From Mesorhizobium muleiense (GTDB lineage: Bacteria; Pseudomonadota; Alphaproteobacteria; Rhizobiales; Rhizobiaceae): 64,000 nt of DNA. The translations under genes and the position numbers were made by a program. The stretch lies in assembly GCF_900099905.1 (NCBI RefSeq), contig NZ_FNEE01000025.1, positions 1 through 64,000 of the forward strand, in the 5' to 3' direction. Every line of letters begins with the position of its first letter. Position 1 is the first letter of the stretch. A model generated the notes under the pieces. It was not told where the DNA came from and did not search any database. It saw only the letters and a list, made by a program, of their open reading frames with translations. Shown piece by piece: positions 19,093 through 28,123 of this stretch.

Positions 19093-19246
19093 GATGTTCT
19101 TATCCAAAGCTACCCACACCTTTCGTGGCTTTTATGCGTAGTTGGTTTCTCTGTCAGAATCGCAACACACGGATCAGGAGGCCATCGCTCGTCTTGCGCG
19201 TTTGCATGCGATTCAGCCCTCTCACAGTGTTGCCGCCCATCAAGCA

Positions 19247-19261
19247 GCAATGGGCGTGCCA
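19247..19261 (-). promoter_or_regulatory. Sigma-54 (-24/-12) promoter of the TlpA-fdxB unit
   Basis: On the minus strand TGGCAC-GCCCA-TTGC is a perfect match to the core consensus, with GG and GC ten bases apart. The transcript would start near 19235. Confidence 0.88.
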
Positions 19262-19330
19262 ACCCCTCTCAGCTCCGGTAAGCGGCGGGGAATGCTTTGA
19301 AAATTCTCCACGAGCCCAAACACGGCCGAT

Positions 19331-19346
19331 TGTCGTGGACCTGACA
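19331..19346. promoter_or_regulatory. NifA upstream activator site
   Basis: TGT-CGTGGACCTG-ACA fits TGT-N10-ACA exactly, about 70 bases upstream of the -24 element at 19247-19261. Confidence 0.82.
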
Positions 19347-20681
19347 TGTCTTCTGCCGCTGTCGGGTTTCGCCCTCTTGAGCCAGCCGCTTTAGGACAGG
19401 TGAGAGCTTGGATGGCTCGCCTGTCATTAGACTGGCCGGCGTCCTCGAGCAGTGGCACTTTGGCGCCGGGTCGAAAGTGCGGGGCGGCTTGGTCCTCGTG
19501 CCGCCACCGCCGCGTGTGGATCCTTGCCTCGTGGACATAAATCACCACGCGGCTGGCAAGTCGGCGGCATTGGGCTCAATCAGCGCGGCGTTGAGCCCCG
19601 ACAGCACGTAATGCTGCACCAATGTATCGGATGCCCTTCGCTGCCTCCACTTCTGCAGCCAGGCGTCGAGCGACGCTACCTGCCCACGTTCGAGCGCGAC
19701 TGCAGTAATCTGCGCCGCAGGATAGCCAGCCGCCATTAGAAGGTACTTGGGTCGGATAGGCGTTCTGCCAGCAAATGAGGTCCGCTGTATTTCCTCGCGA
19801 TGGATCACAGGCGTTCTCGGGTGATCGGGCACTATGCAAGGCGCGTCACGCTGACTAGCGCCTCGAACCACACCGGTAAAGACGGCGAGGCTAACACGAC
19901 GGATATCGCAAGATCCCTTGAAATGTCTCGTTCCCCCGGCGGAGCGCGTCCAGCTCACCTTGCGGGCGTACCAGCGCCGAATGGGTACGCACGACGTCAA
20001 CCTGCCTTTGGGCCCAGAGCCTCCTTGCCCTAGCCGCATGGCCCCGGCTGGTCGAGAATTTCTGGTCGTCGAGCAGTAGAACTCTTTCACATGATGGCGA
20101 ATGCGCGGCGTCCAGTGGGAGAACACCTCGGCATAAAGAGCGTTACTTCCCGGGCCGACGGTGGTGAAGCATAGCGCCCCGGTCGGAGCTATTTGCCTGA
20201 GGGGCGGAGGTCCTCTTGCGCAAAAGACACGTCCTCCCAATCCGCAAGCGGTCCTGTTCGGCGCTATCCGATGTCCGACAACGTCGGAGGCGTAACGTAG
20301 CTGAGCAAGATCTATCGCTTTGCCTCGAACGATTCTCATTTGGCATGGCGCGTGCGCGTTGATCCGCAAACCCCGCCATGAGGCGAAATCGGAGCTGGCC
20401 GCCACTCCACTTCCTCCTACCACGAGAGCAGACGGGAAGCAGCGCCTTCAAATGAGGAACAAAATCACTTTACCTCGAATCTTGCCTCTCGACTACAACC
20501 GGACCCATGGAACCGCGTCCGCGACCATACAATGAGTGCGCCCCGAGGCAATGGCCCAGCGCAAAATGGCTACGCGCGATCACGCCATGCATCCAGGCTA
20601 ACGAAGGCACCTCGGAGAGCCTCGCCGCCATCATCGAGACCTATCTAAGCCCACTTGAGCCAGCACAAAGGAATTTCAAAC
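19347..20681. other. Gap with one long unassigned minus-strand ORF
   Basis: A 293-codon minus-strand ORF spans 19542-20423, but it has no recognisable domain and an erratic composition. Short pieces such as TTVGPGSNALYAEVFSHW look protein-like, so it may be a decayed gene. I do not call it as a gene. Confidence 0.35.
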
Positions 20682-21467
20682 ATGCACCAAGATACCGTCC
20701 GTGGGAGAGCTTTCGCCATGCCCCTGACCAGCCCGGCCTACCCACCCGGCCCATATCGCTTCAGCAACCGGGAGTATCTGATCATCACATATCGCACCGA
20801 TCCGCAAAAACTGCGCGACCTTGTGCCGGAGCCGCTTCAGGTGTGCGAGCCTCTGGTCAAATTCGAGTTCATTCGCATGCCGGACTCGACGGGCTTCGGC
20901 GACTACACGGAAAGCGGACAGGTCATCCCTGTCTCCTTCTGCGGCCGCATGGGGAGCTACACCCACTGCATGTTTCTCGACGACCATCCGCCGACAGCGG
21001 GCGGACGCGAGTTGTGGGGCTTTCCCAAGAAGCTCGCCAGCCCAACGCTCCGAACAGAGACGGACACGCTTGTTGGCACGCTGGACTACGGCCCGGTCCG
21101 CGTCGCGACGGGTACGATGGGCTACAAGCACCGGGCCGCGGACCTTGCGAGCGTTAAGGCCTCGCTCGCCGACCCGAACTTCCTCCTCAAAATCATCCCG
21201 CATGTCGACGGCACGCCGCGCATCTGCGAACTCGTGGAATACCACCTGGAGGACATCGATCTGAGAGGCGCCTGGACCGGCCCGGCAGCCCTGAACCTCT
21301 GGTCGCATGCGCTTGCCCCCGTCGCCGAACTGCCGGTGCTGGAAGTAGTCTCGGCCGTACACCTCGTCGCCGATCTCACGCTCGCGCTCGGGAAGGTCGT
21401 CCACGACTATCTCGCGGAAGCCGAGCCTCGCCATCGGAAAGGAAGAAACCATGAACTTTCACAATGA
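20682..21467 (+). CDS. adc: Acetoacetate decarboxylase
   Basis: A 261-residue protein of the ADC family. The Schiff-base lysine is in ELWGFPKKLASP (about residues 116-118), and the N-terminal PLTSPAYPPGPYRFSNREYL is typical. It converts acetoacetate to acetone and CO2. The ATG at 20682 follows AAGGAA; an in-frame upstream ATG has no ribosome site. The C-terminal tail after HDYLAEAEP looks extended. It is followed directly by a broken SDR gene, the usual 3-hydroxybutyrate dehydrogenase partner. Confidence 0.9.
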   Translation: MHQDTVRGRAFAMPLTSPAYPPGPYRFSNREYLIITYRTDPQKLRDLVPEPLQVCEPLVKFEFIRMPDSTGFGDYTESGQVIPVSFCGRMGSYTHCMFLDDHPPTAGGRELWGFPKKLASPTLRTETDTLVGTLDYGPVRVATGTMGYKHRAADLASVKASLADPNFLLKIIPHVDGTPRICELVEYHLEDIDLRGAWTGPAALNLWSHALAPVAELPVLEVVSAVHLVADLTLALGKVVHDYLAEAEPRHRKGRNHELSQ

Positions 21468-21860
21468 TATTTTATTGAACCAGCGCGACGGGGAGCCGGT
21501 GGCCGGCTTATCGACAAGGTGGCGGTGATCGCCGAAGCCGCGAGCGGGGTCGGCAAGGAAAGCGCGGTTCGCCCGCGAGGGAGCAAGAGTGGTCCGCGGA
21601 TCTTGATCACAGCGAAGTCCAACAACGGCGTCCGGGATCGATCGATTGACGAAAAATGGTTGCCAGGGTGAGAGGCAGGTGGAACGCGGCTGATGCAGGC
21701 AATCGAAACCTTCGGGCGCCTCGATGTCCTGTCAGCAACGCCGGCGTCCAGAACGTAGCGCCGCTTGTCGAGTTCTGCCACAAGGCGCTTCCCGCCCGTG
21801 ATAGGCTCCATCTCACGGGTGTCGGCGAACTCAATGTCACCAAAATCAGTGTAAGGCTCG
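21455..21860 (+). pseudogene. Short-chain dehydrogenase remnant (3-hydroxybutyrate dehydrogenase type)
   Basis: Pieces of an SDR can be read in different frames: RLIDKVAVIAEAASGVGKES (nucleotide-binding region), then AIETFGRLDVL, then SNAGVQNVAPLVEF. The TGxxxGxG motif is damaged and the catalytic Tyr-Lys part is not found. Its position after adc fits a former acetoacetate/3-hydroxybutyrate module. Confidence 0.72.
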
Positions 21861-22494
21861 GCCTGCTGTTCGGCGTCTGCCTCAGAGGCAGACGCTCGCC
21901 CCTGTCGCCGATATCGCCGTAAAGACTCGGCCGGCAGGGGAGGTGGACTACGACCTACCTTGAACTTTGCTTTTTACCGTCGTCAGATGAAGCGAGCCGA
22001 AATGTTGCGCCGCGGTGCTGATGACAAAAATTCTCGGCGGCTCGAACTTTACCTCTCGCGCCTCTACGAGGAGGTTGCACGAAAAGCGCGGCCTTGCCCC
22101 CTCGTCATCACAAGAGCGACACGGGCCGACATGGCGGCCGAAACGCTCACCTCATGCGCAACCTGGTTAAGAAGCTGGCGCAAACGGGGCCGAGCGAGGC
22201 GGAACTCGAGCGGACGAGGATGAAACGCCCAAATCCTCAAAGAGACGGCCCGCATCGAGAAAAGCCGTGCCTGCCGAGATCGGGCAAGGGCGGGTAGCCA
22301 ACGCTACCCAGCCGTAGGGAAACCCGTGATCACGCTTTAGGCACCCAATAACGATAATGGAAAAATCTGCGCGAAACGGTCGCACCGGTATTGACATTAA
22401 TTGACACACCCCGCGAACACTTGCATAAGCCACATAGCGGTAGTGACTAGGTGCATGCCGCACCCAATTTTTTCCCTAGGGCGAGGTCAGATCT
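21861..22494. other. Gap upstream of the pyrE-like gene
   Basis: An 87-codon plus-strand ORF at 21960-22223 is basic and unassigned. I see no promoter that I can support. Confidence 0.4.
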
Positions 22495-23091
22495 ATGGCG
22501 GCACTGGCAAAATTCAGACCAGTTGATTCCAGCCAACACGACAAGGACGAACTCCGCGAAATCGTCCGTGAGCGCTCTTTTCGATCCGGACGCTACACGC
22601 TCTCGTCGGGCATAGAGAGCGACATCTATTTCAATATGAAGCCTACCATGATGATGGCGCGAGGCGCGCAACTTGCCGCTCTTGAGTTCCTAAAAATCGC
22701 TGAGCAAGTGAAAGCAGAGTACGTCGGCGGCCTTGAAATGGGAGCGGTCCCCGTAATCGGATCGATGGCAGCTGTCAGCTCGGCGATGAACAAACCCATA
22801 AACACGATCTTCGTTCGCAAGACTCCAAAGCCTCATGGCACAAGGGACGTGATTGAAGGTCTTGGGCCCAAAGAAGATCTCGAGGGAAAAGTCGTCCTGA
22901 TCGTTGACGACGTTGCCACAAGCGGCAAGTCGATATTGAAGGCGATTGAAGAGGTTCGCCGCGCCGGGGGCATTGTAGGTGACGCTGCTTGCCTCGTGGA
23001 CCGCGACGAGGGAGCTACGGCGCTGCTAGCCCAACATGGGGTCACGCTGCATTCCGTTCTGCATGCGAGCGAATTTGTGGAACGCCACTGA
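22495..23091 (+). CDS. pyrE: Orotate phosphoribosyltransferase
   Basis: A 198-residue type I phosphoribosyltransferase. The PRPP-binding motif is VVLIVDDVATSGKSI (near residue 138), and SGRYTLSSGIESDIYFNMKP near residue 30 is the OPRTase hallmark. It would make orotidine 5'-phosphate from orotate and PRPP in pyrimidine synthesis. In an accessory region it is probably an extra copy beside a chromosomal pyrE. It overlaps the small ORF that follows. Confidence 0.85.
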   Translation: MAALAKFRPVDSSQHDKDELREIVRERSFRSGRYTLSSGIESDIYFNMKPTMMMARGAQLAALEFLKIAEQVKAEYVGGLEMGAVPVIGSMAAVSSAMNKPINTIFVRKTPKPHGTRDVIEGLGPKEDLEGKVVLIVDDVATSGKSILKAIEEVRRAGGIVGDAACLVDRDEGATALLAQHGVTLHSVLHASEFVERH

Positions 23092-23413
23092 CAATCTCAT
23101 ACAACGGCTTTCCGGCGACCTAGCCTTAGAGGACATTCCGCCGCTTTGCAGCGAGTGCAGGCGCCTCGCGAGTAAGAGCGACTGCCCTTGCCCATCCTCA
23201 CTGCTTTTGGTGCAACATATGCTGGCTGCCGTTCACCAGCCGCTTGACGCCATTGACCACCTTTCTGAGCAAGGCGCCATCAGACTGAAGGCTTTTACCG
23301 ATTATCTGGCGACGGTCGTTCGAATGGCTTCAGAGCGCGGAGACGCGGCACCCTGGATCGATCTAGCCAGCCGGTTTAGCGCCCTTTTCGGTCCCGACGA
23401 GGTTGCCCACTAA
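23075..23413 (+). CDS. Hypothetical protein overlapping pyrE
   Basis: About 112 residues in another frame, overlapping the last 17 bases of pyrE. A TTG at 23075 and an ATG at 23063 are possible starts. It contains ECRRLASKSDCPCPSS and ends DLASRFSALFGPDEVAH. It is helical and looks like a real protein, but I do not recognise it. The overlap suggests co-translation with pyrE. Confidence 0.45.
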   Translation: MWNATDNLIQRLSGDLALEDIPPLCSECRRLASKSDCPCPSSLLLVQHMLAAVHQPLDAIDHLSEQGAIRLKAFTDYLATVVRMASERGDAAPWIDLASRFSALFGPDEVAH

Positions 23414-24200
23414 TCTAGTGCTTATCGCTTTCCATGAACTAGCAGCCTCGGCGGCATCGCGTCATGGATCGCCAGCGGCATGCCGGCCCATGATGCGAGC
23501 GTAAAAGCGCCGAGCAGCCGGTGCTGAATCTCGGACGTGACGACGCCGATTGGCGCGATGCGCGTTGGCACGGGCCCTCGTGCCCAAGCATGATGCGTTC
23601 CCATTCCGCGGCATCATGCTCGCGATCCCGTCTGTGCCGTGCTCAAGCAAGCGAGCCCGAGCGAACCGCCCTGGGTAGCGGATTTAGACAATCGTTGGTG
23701 GAGTTGGCTGGCGAATTGGCGAGTTCGGCCTTTGGTTGGAAGACCGGCTTGCGGCGGGCCAACCAAACGGGATTGGCGACACTGGAGTATGCCTTCACTG
23801 GGGTCGCGTCCTTACGCTGTAACGCGGCGGTCAGCGAAGCCGCGCGAGCGCCCCCTCGATAGCGCTGAGCGGGCGAGCGGCTTCGGGGCGGGCGCAGGGG
23901 CTGGGTAGACCGGGCCGGACTCACCTAACTCACCGGGTCCAGCCACGACATGCATCGCCAAAGGCAAGGACCCTCCCCGCTGAGCGCGGGCTCAGCCATG
24001 GCCGCTGAGGCTACCGCACTCTTTCGAGTGAACGTAAGGTCTTAACGAGCGTAGGGGAAACGTCCGCAGAATATACGATGTGCCTCAGGGCCCGAGTGCT
24101 TATTCGGTCAAGATGATCTGGGCTAAGGCTCCCGCGTTCGCCGCAACGAAGGCGTACATCATTCCCTGGATGCCACCGCCAATGAACAATAGTAGACCAG
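23414..24200. other. Gap with a palindromic repeat and a scrap of membrane protein
   Basis: Besides the repeat at 23824-23895, the minus strand at about 24101-24195 encodes LLLFIGGGIQGMMYAFVAAN followed by AGALAQIILTE and a stop. This looks like a single transmembrane helix directly behind the N-hydroxylase gene, perhaps the remnant of a transporter. Nothing else is assignable. Confidence 0.4.
23824..23895. repeat. Palindromic repeat element, copy 2
   Basis: The sequence CAGCGAAGCCGCGCGAGCG ... GCGAGCGGCTTCGGGGCGGG closely follows the element at 8540-8612, in the same orientation and with the same inverted ends. Confidence 0.55.
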
Positions 24201-25499
24201 TTATATCCCGCTGCCCATTTCTTCGGCTACGAGGTCGGGCCGGCGCTCGATCAACGTACGGCTGATGAAGCCCAGATGCTCGGGATTGGTGCATGGCGGG
24301 CGCCCCAGAAGGCTGTCCAGGATGCGGCGCGCTCGCCAGGCCAGCAGGCCAAAGTTCGGATCAGCCAGCCCGCGCTGTCCAAGGCAGGCGTTCTGAACGA
24401 AAAGGCGTCTGTCTCGCGGTCCGTCCCAGTACACAGAAAAATCCTCGCCGGTGGCGAGCTCATTGCCGATCTGCTCGAGGCGATCTGCGATCGGTTCCAG
24501 GAAGTCCGGCAGCGCGTTCTCGTACCCCGTGGCCAGGATGACGATGTCCGCGGTTACTTCTCCGATGTTATCCATGCCGCGCTGCAGCGTGAGCCTGTGC
24601 CCCGCCCCTGCGTTGATGCAGCGCGACACGTTGCAACTTGGCCGCAGTGTGATGTCGCATTGGTGTGGCTCGAGAAAGGCGTGGTGGTAGAGCGCCTGAT
24701 AGACCGCGCGCAACGTGCTTTCTGAAATCCCGTCGGAGGCAAGCGCGAAACGCCGCAGGAACAGCTGGCGATGCACCTCGCTCATGGCCGCAAAACGATC
24801 CGAAAAGCAAGGCGTGAACAGCTCGTTTGTGAACGGGTGGTCGTCGAAAGGCATCCCGCGCGTCAAGACCCAAGTGACCGCCGCGGGCCGCCGTTCTTTC
24901 GGCCGGCCGACAAGGTGCAGCAGCAGCTCGGCTCCCGACTGTCCGCCGCCAACCACGCAGACATGCTTTTTGTGCACCTCAGGATGGATATGCGCTAGGT
25001 CTGATGAGTGGAACAGGTTGGGTCCAGTCCAGCCATGAAACTGAGGCGGAATTTGCGCCTGCTTGCCTATGTCGATGACGAGGTTTCTCGCATCAAGGAC
25101 CGCGTTGTCCGTCCGCACGCGAAACTCGCCTTCAAAGCGGATTTCGCGAACGGCCTCGCCGCCACGGACAAGCGGATTCTTCTGGAACGCCCAGTTGAGA
25201 TATTGAGCGAACTCGGCTCTGAGCACCCCGTGAAATTGCGCATTGAGGAAATGGTAAAGACGCCCGTTCTCGTGGAGGTAGTTTACGAATGTGTAGGCTG
25301 ATCGCGGATTGACCAGAGTAACCAGATCCTGGAAGTGGCCGACCTGGAGCTCCGCGCAATCGAAAGCGCTGCCTGGATGTCCGCGGAAATCGACCTGCCG
25401 GTCCAGGAACAGTGCCCCTTGCGCAATCTCTTCCTGTGTCTGACACGCAAGGCTCAAATTAGACGGCCCAGCACCGATACCAATGCAAAAGAGGTCCAC
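24201..25499 (-). CDS. Lysine/ornithine N-monooxygenase (SidA/IucD/PvdA family)
   Basis: 432 residues. The FAD motif is CIGIGAGPSNLSLA (residues 5-18). The NADPH motif is VCVVGGGQSGAELLLHL (near 180), and the family ATGYE motif is VILATGYENALP (near 333). These flavoenzymes hydroxylate the side-chain amine of Lys or Orn in hydroxamate siderophore synthesis. The start is a GTG at 25499, close behind AAGGA. No IucA/IucC or NRPS gene is next to it, and the downstream membrane ORF is only a scrap. It is therefore an orphan within the window. Confidence 0.88.
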   Translation of the reverse strand: MDLFCIGIGAGPSNLSLACQTQEEIAQGALFLDRQVDFRGHPGSAFDCAELQVGHFQDLVTLVNPRSAYTFVNYLHENGRLYHFLNAQFHGVLRAEFAQYLNWAFQKNPLVRGGEAVREIRFEGEFRVRTDNAVLDARNLVIDIGKQAQIPPQFHGWTGPNLFHSSDLAHIHPEVHKKHVCVVGGGQSGAELLLHLVGRPKERRPAAVTWVLTRGMPFDDHPFTNELFTPCFSDRFAAMSEVHRQLFLRRFALASDGISESTLRAVYQALYHHAFLEPHQCDITLRPSCNVSRCINAGAGHRLTLQRGMDNIGEVTADIVILATGYENALPDFLEPIADRLEQIGNELATGEDFSVYWDGPRDRRLFVQNACLGQRGLADPNFGLLAWRARRILDSLLGRPPCTNPEHLGFISRTLIERRPDLVAEEMGSGI

Positions 25500-26346
25500 T
25501 TATCCTTGCTCCTCTAGGAGTGTTTTCCAACTCAGCGGGATGTGCGCGGCGACCGCCAGGCATTGAGCATTGCGAACCTCACAGGCATCCTTGAGCCGCG
25601 GTCCCGAGTGCGAGGACGGCAAAAGCGTGTGCCGCCTTCCAGGTCTTGGACTCAATGTCGGCGGCATCGACAGCGGCGCGGCATGATCCGAACCCAAGAG
25701 CGGAAGGAAAGCGTGTGATGCTGTCGCGCGGCTCTTCCGGATCTTACGGCGGCATCTAGCGCCGGCCTCCACCCCAGGATTGGCTGTTTCCCAGCCACGA
25801 CGGAAGCGGCGCTTTCTTTCGAGGGCGTAACCATGGATAACGGCTCTTAATGCGTTCGGAGACTCCCATGCATGCAGCGTGCCGGATAAAGAAAACGTCA
25901 AACCAACGAGTTCTCGTAATTCCAGCTCGTCTGGAACCCGACATTGTCGCACGCCCGACGATCGGGCAGAGGAAGCTCCGCGGCAGCGGCCCTTGCACAC
26001 CGCAGGCCTGACAGGGGGCAGCCGCCGATTTGACCCGCGTCCGGGTACTGATCAGGGGCCTTCCAACAGGGTTCGCGCCCCGAGGCGGGGGTCCCCTGGT
26101 ACACCCGCCCTGTGGCTTGGCTGCGGCCTGCTGCAGCCGTTCGTCTTTACTGCCCGTTACAGACGATCTCGCACGAGTTGGATGCACGAGAGCGTCCTGA
26201 AGCAGTCGAGGCGTCCGGTTTGGCTCTGACAAGCATCGCACGATGTTCGCGGATCCAGCCATGTCTCCGCAATCCGACCGGTAACCGACGACGACTTCGG
26301 ACTGGTTGGCGGTCCTACGACCTGATCGGTGTTCCTACGGAACTGA
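25500..26346. other. Gap, no recognised gene
   Basis: About 850 bases with overlapping ORFs on both strands. None has a recognisable motif or a ribosome site that would favour it. Confidence 0.45.
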
Positions 26347-27219
26347 TCAGCGAGCCAAAAACAGCGGCAATGTGGTCTTCTCAAAGCTCCAGCTCGGCGG
26401 ACCGCCGAAAATCCGCTCACGCAGCCGACGGCTGCCATAAGCACCCATGACTATCATGTCAGCACAGATGTCGTTCGCGTGCTGAGTCAGCACTGTGCCC
26501 GCCGATTTGCCGGCGCTCTTAAGCAGGTCAACGGAGACCCGAGCACCGTGCCGAGTAAGATAGGCAGCGATGTCTGCTCCAGACTGCGCACCTTTCCCGT
26601 TGTTTTGCGCCTTCGGATCGACCATAGCGACACAAACTTCCTCAGCAGCGGATAGGAGACTAAGAGCTTCCCGAACCGCACGCGAGGCCTCTACGCGCGA
26701 ATCCCAGCCGACCAGCACGCGTCGAGGCGACAGGGTCGCCTTAGCGCCCTTCGGCACGATGAGCACCGGCTTTCCGCTATCGAACAAGCAGCCGTTGACA
26801 ACAGGAGGTCCGAGAGTCTCATCGTTGAGGAGGTCCGCTCCAACGATCGTCAGGTCAGCGCAGAGCGCCCGCTGTCGCGCCACTTCACCGAGGCTAGCCG
26901 GATCGCAATAGTCGGTGTCAACGTCACAGGAAAGCGACATAGCTTTCAGCCGTTTGAGGATATCCGCGGACCGTCTTTCCATTCTGGTCACGTCCTGTGA
27001 AAATTTCTCGATTTGCTGAAATCGATAATTCGGTACTGCAATTGCCTGTGCACGTCCCGTACCCCACTCGAGGGGCGGAGACGACATCAAGAGCAATGGA
27101 GGCGGTATAATCAGTACGGATAGGTGCGCGCCGACCTCGCCACACAGTCCGGCAGCTGTTGTGAGGTCCTCATCAGAATGATCAGCACCCGTCACACAGA
27201 ATATGCTTTTAAATTCCAT
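26347..27219 (-). CDS. Universal stress protein, tandem UspA domains
   Basis: 290 residues made of two UspA halves. The first half ends near residue 150 (DLTIVGADLL; GKPVLIVPKG). The second begins RRVLVGWDSRVEASRAV and ends with the UspA loop MIVMGAYGSRRLRERIFGG (near 265), a G-x2-G-x9-G-type nucleotide-binding segment. It starts 93 bases after the response regulator stop and is the last gene on the nifH strand, so it is probably the distal gene of that operon. A role in surviving the low-oxygen bacteroid state is inference. Confidence 0.85.
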   Translation of the reverse strand: MEFKSIFCVTGADHSDEDLTTAAGLCGEVGAHLSVLIIPPPLLLMSSPPLEWGTGRAQAIAVPNYRFQQIEKFSQDVTRMERRSADILKRLKAMSLSCDVDTDYCDPASLGEVARQRALCADLTIVGADLLNDETLGPPVVNGCLFDSGKPVLIVPKGAKATLSPRRVLVGWDSRVEASRAVREALSLLSAAEEVCVAMVDPKAQNNGKGAQSGADIAAYLTRHGARVSVDLLKSAGKSAGTVLTQHANDICADMIVMGAYGSRRLRERIFGGPPSWSFEKTTLPLFLAR

Positions 27220-27311
27220 TTGCCTGCTTCTCTTGGTCTTCGTTAGGAGCGTCTGCGGCAACCCGCTCTCAGCGGAGGAAGAGAGAGCGGCACCACATTC
27301 GACCACCGATT

Positions 27312-28016
27312 TCAGTCGTCCGGCTTCTCGAGCGAGTAGCCGGCCGACCTGACGGTGCGAATGACGCTGCCGAGCAAGGCCGTTTTCAGCGCCCTCCTGA
27401 TTCGGCTGATATGGACATCGACGGTGCGTGCACCGACATGAATGTTGGGCGGCCAGGCCGCCCCGATAAGCTCGTCCCGGCTGAAGACCTTGCCGGGGGC
27501 CTCAATCATAAGCCGCAGCACGTTGAACTCGATCCGTCCGAGATGGATGTCGTGGCCATTACCGCGAACCCGACGGGCATCGAGCTTCATCTCCAGGCCT
27601 CCACAACAAATCCAACTGTCGTTTTCAACCCCGTTCGAACCACGCTTGGTCAGCCCGAGCCTCGCCCGCAGGCAGTCGAGCAGCTTGGCCGGAGCCACCG
27701 GCCGCACAAAGCTCTCAACGCCTGCCTTCAAGAGATCGAGGTGCTGGTGCTCGGCGCCAGGCGCGATCAGGGCGATGATGGGCAGGTCGGTGGTGCGCGG
27801 TTCCCGCTTGAGGTGGGCGCAAATTGCGGACCCGTTTATGCTGGCTGGGTCGCAATCCAGCACTACGGCCTGAAGCTCCCGTTGTTCGGCCAAGGCCAGC
27901 GCAGCCTTCGCGCCGTCTGCCGTCTCACTGCTGAAACCGTCCACCTCCAGTATGTGACTGTAGAGCAGATAGAACTCGGCATCTTGCGAGCAGATCAGGA
28001 CCAGCGGCTTCTTCAT
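27312..28016 (-). CDS. OmpR/PhoB-type response regulator with atypical receiver
   Basis: 234 residues. The receiver (1-~120) keeps the phospho-acceptor Asp in AVVLDCDP. It lacks the N-terminal acidic pair (LICSQDAE), the conserved Thr (IIALIAPG) and the Lys (SFVRPVAP), so ordinary phosphorylation is doubtful. The winged helix (~135-232) is complete (GRIEFNVLRLMIEAPGKVFS; VDVHISRIRRALKTALLGSV). An upstream ATG at 28127 overlaps the DUF269 stop as ATGA and could add 37 residues. The start at 28016 was chosen because the receiver fold begins there, behind GGGGT. No histidine kinase is nearby. Confidence 0.85.
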   Translation of the reverse strand: MKKPLVLICSQDAEFYLLYSHILEVDGFSSETADGAKAALALAEQRELQAVVLDCDPASINGSAICAHLKREPRTTDLPIIALIAPGAEHQHLDLLKAGVESFVRPVAPAKLLDCLRARLGLTKRGSNGVENDSWICCGGLEMKLDARRVRGNGHDIHLGRIEFNVLRLMIEAPGKVFSRDELIGAAWPPNIHVGARTVDVHISRIRRALKTALLGSVIRTVRSAGYSLEKPDD

Positions 28017-28123
28017 CAGCGATACCCCAACAACCTGGTCGGCCTCGAGCCCCTGGATCGAGGGGACTGGCCAACAAAGTTTCTCGGGTCCGTCATGGTG
28101 GCCTTTCTCGAAAATCGCGCCCA

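Noticed and set aside
19542..20423. 293-codon minus-strand ORF
   Set aside because: No domain, no ribosome site and erratic composition. It may contain gene debris but cannot be supported as a gene.
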